Under the pieces are notes generated by a model that saw nothing but the letters and a program-made list of their open reading frames with translations, made no database searches and had not been told where the DNA came from. A DNA stretch of 5,196 nucleotides from an uncultured Collinsella sp. (lineage in GTDB: Bacteria > Actinomycetota > Coriobacteriia > Coriobacteriales > Coriobacteriaceae): assembly GCA_900552735.1 (NCBI GenBank), contig USBA01000143.1, forward strand, positions 1-5,196. Direction: 5' to 3'. Of this stretch, positions 1-4,620 are shown piece by piece. The position numbers and the translations under genes were made by a program. Numbering within the stretch: position 1 is the first letter of the stretch; each line of letters starts with the position of its first letter.

Positions 1-59
1 AGACGCTCGCGCACCTCGCCCGAAAGCTCGGCAACGGTCGGCAGGATGTTGTGGGACAT
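1..59 (-). CDS. 5' end of an unidentified protein gene downstream of murE (partial)
   Basis: This is the start of a minus-strand gene that leaves the window at its left edge. The ATG is at 59-57 and 19 codons are visible, beginning MSHNILPTVAELSG. A GGAG Shine-Dalgarno sequence lies at 65-68, five bases before the ATG, which makes the start convincing. Only 30 bp separate it from the murE stop codon, on the same strand and with no terminator between, so it is probably co-transcribed with murE as the distal gene of an operon. The visible residues match no family I recognise, so no function is given. A cell-wall role is possible from context alone. Confidence 0.7.
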   Translation of the reverse strand, partial: MSHNILPTVAELSGEVRER

Positions 60-89
60 GGTCACTCCGTTTACATAGAAGGGGCTGGT

Positions 90-1607
90 CTAGGCGTCGT
101 ACGCCGCAAGGGTGCGCTTGAGAATCGAACCGTCGCGCTCACAAGGCTCGGGTCCGTTCTTGCGCAGCATACGCTCTTCCTCGCCCTTACCGGTCACGAT
201 GACCACGGCAGGACGGACGGTTTCGCGCACGGCAGTCTCGATAGCGGCAACGCGATCAGTCACGATTTGCCAGTTATCATTTCCCTGCGCTTGAACGTTG
301 CGCGCGATCTCGGCGCAAATATCCTCGACATCCTCGGGGCCGGGGTCATCCTCGGTAATCACGATTCGGTCGGCATACTTGCCGGCGGCGATGCCCATCG
401 TGGTGCGTCGATCGACACCCTTACCGCCCGTAGCGCCAAATACGACCGCCAGCTCGCGCTCGGGATAGTTCTCGCGTAAGTCACGCAGAAGCGTCTCGAG
501 ACTCATGCCGTTATGTGCATAATCGACGACGCCCAAGATTTTGCCCGATACGGACGGATAGAGCTCCATACGGCCGGGAACGAAGACACCCTCAAAGCCA
601 TGGACGATACCCTCTTCGGAAATGCCCAGGGCCTCGGCGCAGGCAATAGCGGCAAGCGCGTTGGACACATTGAACTTAACCGGCGTGGGAATCACAATGT
701 CGCGCGTAAAGCGGGGCGTGCGCACCGTTGCCACCACGCCGCAATCGCCATTGCGAATCGCCAGCGCAAGCACGTCGGCACGCTCGTCGGTCAGGGAGAA
801 CGTCACCGTACGTTCGCAACGAGATGCCGCCTCGAGCACGCGATCGACCTTATCCATATCGAGATTGACCACGGCAAAACGGCTCTGCGAGAAGATTTTG
901 AGCTTGCTGGCAAAGTAATCCTCGAGCGTCGGATGCTCAATCGGTGAAATGTGATCCTCGCCGATATTGGTAAAGGCGCCGACTTCAAAGTCAATCTTGC
1001 CCGTGCGCTCGTATTTGAGGCCCTGACTCGATGCCTCCATGACCAGCCACGGAGCGCCCGCCTCGGCGGCATGTGCGATACGCGACTGCAAAAGGAAGGA
1101 CTCGGGGGTCGTCAGCTTGGAAGGGCCCGTCTCGATGCCGTCGTCGAACTCAATGCCCGTATTAAGAGCGGGTCGATGACAGCCCGTAAGCTTGGCCTCG
1201 TTGGCGAGGATGCCGCGCAGATAAAAGCTGCAGGTCGACTTACCCTTGGTGCCTGTAAAGGCGCAGACCTTCACCTTACCCGACGGGTGCCCATAAAAGG
1301 CATCTGCCACCACGGCGAGCGTGCGACGAATATCGCTCACAATCACCGCGGGAAGATCAACATCGTAATCGACCTCGGAAACGTAGGCCACGGCGCCATC
1401 GGCGATTGCCGAAAGCAGGTACTCGCGCTTAAACGCACGGCCCTTGCAGACAAACAACGTGCCCGGACGCACCTGGCGCGAGTCATCAGTCGCAAACTCA
1501 ATGCGCTGGTCGCACGAAGCGCTCGGTCTGGAAACAACAAGGTCATCTTCCTCGAGCAACTCTATATAGCGCATCAGAGTTAGCTTCTCTTGTGTCGGAC
1601 TCGACAT
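90..1607 (-). CDS. murE: MurE-type UDP-N-acetylmuramoyl-tripeptide synthetase, lysine-type class
   Basis: This cytoplasmic ATP-dependent ligase adds the third, diamino acid residue to UDP-MurNAc-L-Ala-D-Glu in peptidoglycan synthesis. The product has 505 residues, usual for MurE. The N-terminal domain carries DSRQVRPGTLF (42-52). The central ATPase domain has P-loop GTKGKST (119-125), TTPES (166-170), EASSQGL (191-197), GEDHISPIEHP (216-226) and the probable carbamylated lysine K235 in DYFASK. The C-terminal domain has VPGRMEL (343-349), DYAHNG (362-367) and DDPGPED (420-426). GTKGK, SSQ, DHI.PIEHP and DYAHNG recall streptococcal L-lysine-adding MurE rather than the diaminopimelate type, whose DNPR motif is absent. 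DDPG in place of DDPN leaves lysine versus ornithine open. The start at 1607 was chosen because a GAGAGG site lies 7 bases upstream; an in-frame extension to 1775 adds 56 residues unlike the family. The gene is divergent from asnB. Confidence 0.9.
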   Translation of the reverse strand: MSSPTQEKLTLMRYIELLEEDDLVVSRPSASCDQRIEFATDDSRQVRPGTLFVCKGRAFKREYLLSAIADGAVAYVSEVDYDVDLPAVIVSDIRRTLAVVADAFYGHPSGKVKVCAFTGTKGKSTCSFYLRGILANEAKLTGCHRPALNTGIEFDDGIETGPSKLTTPESFLLQSRIAHAAEAGAPWLVMEASSQGLKYERTGKIDFEVGAFTNIGEDHISPIEHPTLEDYFASKLKIFSQSRFAVVNLDMDKVDRVLEAASRCERTVTFSLTDERADVLALAIRNGDCGVVATVRTPRFTRDIVIPTPVKFNVSNALAAIACAEALGISEEGIVHGFEGVFVPGRMELYPSVSGKILGVVDYAHNGMSLETLLRDLRENYPERELAVVFGATGGKGVDRRTTMGIAAGKYADRIVITEDDPGPEDVEDICAEIARNVQAQGNDNWQIVTDRVAAIETAVRETVRPAVVIVTGKGEEERMLRKNGPEPCERDGSILKRTLAAYDA

Positions 1608-1614
1608 ACAAAGA

Positions 1615-1620
1615 CCTCTC
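1615..1620 (-). promoter_or_regulatory. Ribosome binding site of murE
   Basis: Read on the minus strand the sequence is GAGAGG, then a 7-base spacer, then ATG at 1607-1605. It decides the murE start against the longer open frame, which reaches back to 1775 and has no comparable site in front of it. Confidence 0.75.
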
Positions 1621-1682
1621 TCGCTAAATTCAGCCTTAAAGGGCAGAAGACGTCCCGCGGCAGAAACGATGAAACATTCTGT

Positions 1683-1688
1683 ATTATC
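1683..1688 (-). promoter_or_regulatory. Possible -10 element of the murE promoter
   Basis: On the minus strand GATAAT matches TATAAT at five of six positions and would start transcription near 1676, giving a leader of about 70 nt before murE. No good -35 hexamer lies 16-18 bases upstream, so this is a tentative call based on one box. Confidence 0.25.
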
Positions 1689-1757
1689 AACCATCCTAAT
1701 ATGCCACCTGACCTTGCGCGCATCACAGCCTTCTAAAAAATTGCATGGACTGTGCCG

Positions 1758-1766
1758 TGGTCTAAT
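1758..1766 (+). promoter_or_regulatory. Candidate extended -10 promoter of the asnB leader RNA
   Basis: TGGTCTAAT reads as an extended -10: TG, one base, then TCTAAT (five of six to TATAAT). The predicted start point is near 1773, immediately before the first strand of a folded leader (1774-1818). A recognisable -35 is lacking: TTGCAT at 1741-1746 sits only 14 bases upstream. Extended -10 promoters can work without one. The exact fit between predicted start and first stem raises the plausibility, but this is inferred. Confidence 0.4.
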
Positions 1767-1772
1767 AAATGG

Positions 1773-1881
1773 CAACAGTGTTCACCCCGTGTAAAACCAA
1801 GGAAATCTGGGTGCTGTTCTTTAACATAGCGTTCGCAACCACGTCCCGCCGCTTCGCCTGAAGATCGGGACGTGGTTTTTT
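1773..1881 (+). ncRNA. Structured leader RNA or small RNA upstream of asnB, ending in a terminator
   Basis: A plus-strand RNA of about 109 nt is predicted from a candidate promoter to an intrinsic terminator. Stem 1 pairs AACAG (1774-1778) with CTGTT (1814-1818) and CACCC (1783-1787) with GGGTG (1809-1813), with TGTT bulged. An alternative hairpin pairs GCT and GTT (1813-1818) with AAC (1823-1825) and AGC (1828-1830), and excludes stem 1. The terminator follows. No protein gene lies upstream on this strand, because murE points the other way, so the terminator must end something that begins in the spacer. It could be an attenuator or riboswitch-like leader controlling asnB, or a separate small RNA. 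It matches no riboswitch class I recognise, and the T-box core (AGGGTGG...ACCGCG) is not present intact. Confidence 0.45.
1837..1881 (+). terminator. Intrinsic terminator upstream of asnB
   Basis: A perfect 12-bp stem pairs AACCACGTCCCG (1837-1848) with CGGGACGTGGTT (1866-1877). The 17-nt loop contains a further CTTC/GAAG pairing (1852-1855 with 1860-1863). Six T follow directly (1876-1881, overlapping the base of the stem). The other strand has no T-run after the hairpin, so it acts on plus-strand transcripts only. It lies 125 bases before the asnB start codon, a position typical of attenuation. CGTGGT at 1756-1761 could pair with ACCACG (1838-1843) as an antiterminator if transcription begins further upstream. 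Confidence 0.8.
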
Positions 1882-1944
1882 CGGTTCGCTCGGCGCTTAT
1901 GCCCTATCACGAAACAAAAGATTGGCATGATAGTAAAGATTATT

Positions 1945-1990
1945 TGACATCAGCTGCCGCAATCCTTGCGGCAGTACACCTGAGCCGTCA
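1945..1990 (+). promoter_or_regulatory. Long hairpin in the asnB 5' leader
   Basis: The core is a perfect 9-bp stem, CTGCCGCAA (1954-1962) with TTGCGGCAG (1966-1974), closed by a TCC loop. It extends outward through TCAG/CTGA (1950-1953 with 1980-1983) and TGAC/GTCA (1945-1948 with 1987-1990), with small bulges. It ends 4 bases before the AAAGGA ribosome binding site and has no T-run, so it is not a terminator. It could influence mRNA stability or ribosome access, or be a protein-binding palindrome. TTGACA at 1944-1949 looks like a -35 box, but no -10 follows at the right distance. Confidence 0.55.
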
Positions 1991-1994
1991 GCAG

Positions 1995-2000
1995 AAAGGA
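1995..2000 (+). promoter_or_regulatory. Ribosome binding site of asnB
   Basis: AAAGGA lies six bases before the ATG at 2007. It fixes the start at the codon directly preceding the catalytic cysteine, against the open frame that runs back to a GTG at 1872. Confidence 0.8.
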
Positions 2001-2006
2001 TCTTGC

Positions 2007-3875
2007 ATGTGCGGTTTTGTCGGTTTTACCGGTACAGATGAACAGAGTGAGCTGGTTCTCACGGCCATGATGAATCGCATCATCCACCGTGGTCCCGATA
2101 TGGGCGGCCAGCATATCGTCGACAACGTTGCCCTTGGTTTTCGTCGTCTTTCGATTCTCGATCTTTCCGAAGCTGGAGCCCAGCCCATGTCGAGCGACGA
2201 CGGCAAGGTCACGATTGTCTTCAACGGAGAGATCTACAACTTCCAGGAGCTTCGCGCCGAGCTGGAGGCGGCCGGCTACGCCTTCCACTGCAACGCTGAT
2301 ACCGAAGTCCTGGTACACGGTTACGAGGAGTGGGGCGAGGACCTGGTCAACCGTCTGCGCGGCATGTACGCGTTCGTGATTCACGACCAGAACAAGAACA
2401 AACTCTTTGGTGCTCGTGACATCTTTGGTATCAAGCCGTTCTATTACTACCAGGCATCCGATGGCTCGCTGCTGTTTGGCTCCGAGATCAAGAGCTTCCT
2501 GGACCATCCCAAGTTTGAGAAGGCTGTCAACCACGACGCGCTGCGTCCCTACCTGACGCTGCAATTCCCCGCCACGGAGGAGACCTTCTTTAAGGGCGTG
2601 TTCAAGCTTGCCCCGGCGCATTGCTTTACGTATGACCTGACGACCAACACCATGGACATCAAGCGTTACTGGAGCTGTGACTTCACCGACGACAACTCCA
2701 AGACCTTCGAGGAGTACGTGGACGAGTGCGACAAGGTCGTGCACGAAAGCGTCGCTGCGCACCGAATCGCCGATGTTAAGGTGGGCTCGTTCCTTTCTGG
2801 CGGTGTGGACTCCAGCTACATTGCCGCCTGTCTCATGCCCGACACCACGTATTCTGTCGGCTTCGATTACAAGAACTTCAACGAGACCAACTACGCCGCC
2901 GAGCTTTCCGACAAGCTGGGCATCAAGAACGTGCGCAAGATGATTACCGCCGACGAGTTCTTTGATGCACTGCCCGATATCCAGTACCACATGGACGAGC
3001 CGCAATCGAACCTGTCCAGCGTGCCGCTGTACTATCTGGCGCAGATGGCTTCCAAGGAGGTCACCGTCGTCCTTTCGGGCGAGGGTGCCGACGAACTGTT
3101 TGCCGGCTATGAGTGGTACGAGGACACCCCCGAGATGCGCACCTTTAAGAAGCGCTTGCCGCTCGGCGTACGTCGCGCCCTGGGCTCACTCGTTCAGCAT
3201 CTCCCCTACTTTAAGGGCCACAACTTCCTGACGAAATGCGCCGAGGTTCCCGAGCGCTGGTATGTGGGTCAGGCAAAGGTGTTCGATCCCTCCGAGGTCG
3301 ACGAGGTGCTCAAGCCCGCTTATGACACCGGCAAGAACGCCGCCGAGATGTGCGCCGAGTACTACAAGCAGGTTCCCAACTGCTGCGAGCTTTCCAAGAA
3401 ACAGTATCTGGATATGAACATGTGGCTGCCGGGCGACATTCTGCTCAAGGCCGACAAAATGTGCATGGCGCATTCTCTGGAGCTTCGCGTCCCGTTCCTG
3501 GACAAGAAGGTCATGGAGTTTGCCGAGCACATCCCCGCCAACTACCGTGTTAACGAAGAAGGCTGCAAGCTCGTCCTGCGTCACGCCGCCAACCGCACGC
3601 TGCCCGACGAGTGGGCAACGCGCAAGAAGGTGGGCTTCCCTGTACCGGTCAAGTTCTGGCTGCGCGAGCAAAAGTATTACGACTACGTAAAGGAATACTT
3701 CACCGCGCCGTGGGCTGCTGATTTCTTTGACACCGATGCGCTCATGAAACTGCTCGACGATCACTTTAAGGGTCGCGCGCTCAACCAGCGCAAGATCTAT
3801 ACCACGCTGACGTTCCTCATTTGGTACAAGCGCTTCTTTATCGACGAGGACAAGGGCGCTAAAGTCGCCGCTTAG
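2007..3875 (+). CDS. asnB: Asparagine synthetase, glutamine-hydrolysing
   Basis: The enzyme makes asparagine from aspartate, glutamine and ATP in the cytoplasm (EC 6.3.5.4). The 622-residue product is full length for bacterial AsnB. Residues 2 to about 210 form the class II (Ntn) glutaminase domain: Cys2 becomes the N-terminal nucleophile after Met removal, followed by HRGPD (27-31), RRLSI (46-50), NGEIYN (73-78) and D98 of the glutamine pocket. The synthetase domain has the pyrophosphate loop SGGVDSS (264-270), SGEGADELFAGY (357-368), DKMCMAHSLELRVPFLD (483-499) and RKKVGFPVP (539-547). All expected catalytic residues are present. The start at 2007 is required to expose Cys2. The gene is divergent from murE, is preceded by a terminated leader that may control it, and is followed after 57 bp by tRNA-Val with no terminator of its own visible, so read-through to the tRNA terminator is likely. 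Family members that modify other substrates exist, but ordinary asparagine synthesis is the best call. Confidence 0.95.
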   Translation: MCGFVGFTGTDEQSELVLTAMMNRIIHRGPDMGGQHIVDNVALGFRRLSILDLSEAGAQPMSSDDGKVTIVFNGEIYNFQELRAELEAAGYAFHCNADTEVLVHGYEEWGEDLVNRLRGMYAFVIHDQNKNKLFGARDIFGIKPFYYYQASDGSLLFGSEIKSFLDHPKFEKAVNHDALRPYLTLQFPATEETFFKGVFKLAPAHCFTYDLTTNTMDIKRYWSCDFTDDNSKTFEEYVDECDKVVHESVAAHRIADVKVGSFLSGGVDSSYIAACLMPDTTYSVGFDYKNFNETNYAAELSDKLGIKNVRKMITADEFFDALPDIQYHMDEPQSNLSSVPLYYLAQMASKEVTVVLSGEGADELFAGYEWYEDTPEMRTFKKRLPLGVRRALGSLVQHLPYFKGHNFLTKCAEVPERWYVGQAKVFDPSEVDEVLKPAYDTGKNAAEMCAEYYKQVPNCCELSKKQYLDMNMWLPGDILLKADKMCMAHSLELRVPFLDKKVMEFAEHIPANYRVNEEGCKLVLRHAANRTLPDEWATRKKVGFPVPVKFWLREQKYYDYVKEYFTAPWAADFFDTDALMKLLDDHFKGRALNQRKIYTTLTFLIWYKRFFIDEDKGAKVAA

Positions 3876-3916
3876 TTTTCGTTATGAATTAGCGGTGAAC
3901 AGCGCAGGGTTTCCGC

Positions 3917-3922
3917 TATACT
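3917..3922 (+). promoter_or_regulatory. -10 element of the tRNA-Val promoter
   Basis: TATACT matches TATAAT at five of six positions and would start transcription at about 3929, a few bases before the mature tRNA 5' end at 3933. The -35 is weak: TGAACA at 3896-3901 with a 15-base spacer. The box lies in the centre of a perfect 7-bp inverted repeat, CGCAGGG (3903-3909) and CCCTGCG (3927-3933). Confidence 0.5.
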
Positions 3923-3932
3923 CAATCCCTGC

Positions 3933-4008
3933 GGGCGATTGGCGCAACGGTTAGCGCAGGTGCTTTACACGCACAAGGCTGGGGGTTCGAATCCCTCATC
4001 GCCCACCA
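3933..4008 (+). tRNA. tRNA-Val, anticodon UAC
   Basis: A 76-nt cloverleaf with encoded CCA. The acceptor stem GGGCGAT (3933-3939) pairs fully with ATCGCCC (3998-4004), followed by discriminator A and CCA (4006-4008). The D stem is GCGC/GCGC. The anticodon stem GGTGC/GCACA pairs at four of five positions, with a G-A mismatch at its outer end (27-43). The loop TTTACAC gives anticodon TAC, which reads valine GTA codons and, by wobble, others. The T arm is GGGGG-TTCGAAT-CCCTC with one G-T pair. Its last 18 bases are repeated at 4177-4194. The mismatch is mild and the gene appears functional. Confidence 0.95.
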
Positions 4009-4076
4009 CCGAATTGGAAGCGGTCCCCGAAAGGGGACCGTTTTTGTTTGCGCCCATCGCAGGGGGATTCGAACCC
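3991..4076 (+). repeat. 86-bp direct repeat, copy A (tRNA tail, terminator, antisense T-arm)
   Basis: The unit comprises the last 18 nt of tRNA-Val (3991-4008), the terminator (4021-4045) and a sequence ending GGGATTCGAACCC (4064-4076). Aligned without gaps to 4177-4262 it differs at 8 of 86 positions. GGGATTCGAACCC is the exact inverse of the tRNA T-arm GGGTTCGAATCCC at 3983-3995, so the terminator is flanked by a 13-bp inverted repeat. Open frames over this region on the minus strand (about 3922-4243) are antisense tRNA reading and not genes. Confidence 0.85.
4021..4045 (+). terminator. Intrinsic terminator of tRNA-Val (and possibly asnB)
   Basis: A perfect 8-bp stem, CGGTCCCC (4021-4028) with GGGGACCG (4033-4040), is closed by a GAAA tetraloop of the GNRA type and followed by TTTTT, a G and three more T. 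It lies 12 bases after the tRNA CCA end. No other terminator is seen after asnB, so it may end that transcript too. Confidence 0.9.
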
Positions 4077-4176
4077 GCAAGGGTGCGGAGCTGAGGAAAC
4101 GCGCAAGCGTTTTCCAGCGCAGCACGCGAGGGCCGTAGGCCCGAAGCGAAAGCGGGCGGCGTCAGCCGCACGCGAC
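4077..4176. repeat. 100-bp GC-rich, hairpin-rich insert between the two repeat copies
   Basis: This holds no plausible gene but is densely self-complementary. Hairpin I (4083-4125) combines GTGC/GCAC and GCT/AGC with GGAAACGC (4095-4102) paired to GCGTTTTCC (4107-4115) around a GCAA tetraloop. Hairpin II is GGGCC (4130-4134) with GGCCC (4138-4142). Hairpin III is GCGGC (4156-4160) with GCCGC (4165-4169). The outer bases GTGCGG (4083-4088) and CCGCAC (4166-4171) can also pair and would enclose the whole insert. It resembles a REP/BIME-type intergenic repeat or the folded remnant of a small element. Whether it recurs elsewhere cannot be seen here. Confidence 0.6.
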
Positions 4177-4262
4177 ATCCCTCATCGCCCACCACTGATT
4201 TGGAAACGGTCCTCGTAAGGGGACCGTTTTTGTTTGGGCCCATCGCATAGGGATTCGAACCC
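4177..4262 (+). repeat. 86-bp direct repeat, copy B (orphan tRNA-Val tail plus terminator)
   Basis: This copy lies 186 bp downstream of the first. It begins with the same 18 bases as the tRNA 3' end, including the acceptor 3' strand and CCA (4177-4194), but the preceding 58 bases are the unrelated GC-rich insert, so it is not a tRNA gene. The eight differences from copy A leave both hairpins foldable. Near its end, 4248-4264 reads on the minus strand as a perfect T-arm: TAGGG, loop TTCGAAT, CCCTA. It could be a truncated second tRNA-Val gene, or the far attachment site of an element that once sat in the tRNA. Confidence 0.8.
4207..4231 (+). terminator. Second, duplicated intrinsic terminator
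   Basis: CGGTCCTC (4207-4214) pairs with GGGGACCG (4219-4226) through seven normal pairs and one T-G wobble, with a GTAA (GNRA) loop and TTTTT at 4227-4231. It is the copy B version of the tRNA terminator and keeps both stem and T-run, so it should still stop any read-through. Confidence 0.75.
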
Positions 4263-4287
4263 TAAGGACCCCTTATTTCAAGGTCCG

Positions 4288-4504
4288 TGGCCAAATAATG
4301 GCAAAAATGAGTACTGCTGCTTTGTTTGCAACATATAAAAAGATAGTATTTGCTTAAGTTACGCAACATATGTCCATTATAAGGACTAACAGTCAGATCA
4401 AAATCGCACATTCATCGCCATTTCGACTTGCTATCTGGCCTTATTAGTCCAAAATTGCTGCTACAAAATCGGTAACAGTACTCATATTTGATGTTTTTTG
4501 ACCA
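4288..4504. mobile_element. AT-rich 217-bp element with terminal inverted repeats (MITE-like)
   Basis: The ends are imperfect 29-bp inverted repeats, 4288-4316 and 4476-4504, matching at 23 positions; the inner 15 bases (CAAAAATGAGTACTG and its complement) differ at one. The interior is AT-rich (61 G+C among 180 bases from 4321 to 4500), unlike the flanking genes. It contains a 9-bp direct repeat GCAACATAT (4328-4336 and 4363-4371) and shorter inverted pairs GGACTAA/TTAGTCC (4383-4389 with 4444-4450). No transposase and no credible gene are present. No clear target-site duplication is seen. It may be a non-autonomous insertion, a remnant of one, or a regulatory palindrome. Each inverted repeat contains ATGAGTACT facing inward, opening reading frames of 16 and 13 codons without ribosome binding sites. 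Confidence 0.45.
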
Positions 4505-4620
4505 GCAGGTCTCCCTGCCTTAGCAAATCTAAGGCAAAACGGGCTCCAGACCGCTGAATCATGCCGCATAGGGCACGTCCGCAGTCCGGAACCCGGTCCA
4601 AATTGAGTTATTGCGCCGCG
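4505..4620. other. Gene-free stretch downstream of argD with short hairpins
   Basis: Two adjacent stem-loops are visible: GCAGG/CCTGC (4505-4509 with 4514-4518) and a perfect 8-bp stem TGCCTTAG/CTAAGGCA (4516-4523 with 4529-4536, loop CAAAT). They overlap by three bases, so only one can form fully. Neither has a T-run downstream on either strand, so no intrinsic terminator is identifiable for argD, whose transcript runs leftward through this region. Nothing else is recognised between 4537 and 4620. Confidence 0.4.

Noticed and set aside
1608..1775. Extension of MurE by 56 residues to an ATG at 1775
   Set aside because: The added residues do not resemble the family, while the ATG at 1607 has GAGAGG seven bases upstream and gives a normal MurE length.
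1808..1881. T-box riboswitch in front of asnB
   Set aside because: Only fragments resembling the T-box core are present (CTGGGTGCTG, AACCACG); the UGGN bulge and a stem I with specifier loop are not recognisable, and the leader is too short from the likely promoter.
1922..1949. Promoter from TTGGCA (1922-1927) or TTGACA (1944-1949) for asnB
   Set aside because: Both look like -35 boxes but no acceptable -10 lies 16-18 bases downstream of either, and no sigma-54 -12 element follows TTGGCAT.
1872..2006. N-terminal extension of AsnB by 45 residues from a GTG start at 1872
   Set aside because: It would bury the catalytic cysteine that must be N-terminal, overlaps the terminator T-run, and the ATG at 2007 has a good ribosome binding site.
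1950..3005. Long minus-strand open frame opposite asnB
   Set aside because: It is a shadow of asnB in biased GC-rich codons; its product has no recognisable domain, whereas the plus strand encodes a complete enzyme.
4077..4176. CRISPR array
   Set aside because: There are two copies of one 86-bp unit and no regularly spaced short repeats or cas genes.
4177..4194. Second tRNA-Val gene
   Set aside because: Only the last 18 bases of the tRNA are present; the D, anticodon and T arms are replaced by unrelated GC-rich hairpins.
3922..4243. Minus-strand open frames over the tRNA and repeats, with phrases such as MRDSNPQP and DEGFEPP
   Set aside because: These are antisense readings of the tRNA and its duplicated tail, a familiar source of false protein annotations. 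They have no ribosome binding sites.
4308..4358. 16-codon plus-strand frame and the facing 13-codon minus-strand frame starting ATGAGTACT
   Set aside because: Neither has a ribosome binding site, both are very short, and the shared start is explained by the inverted repeat. They are mentioned only as part of the element.
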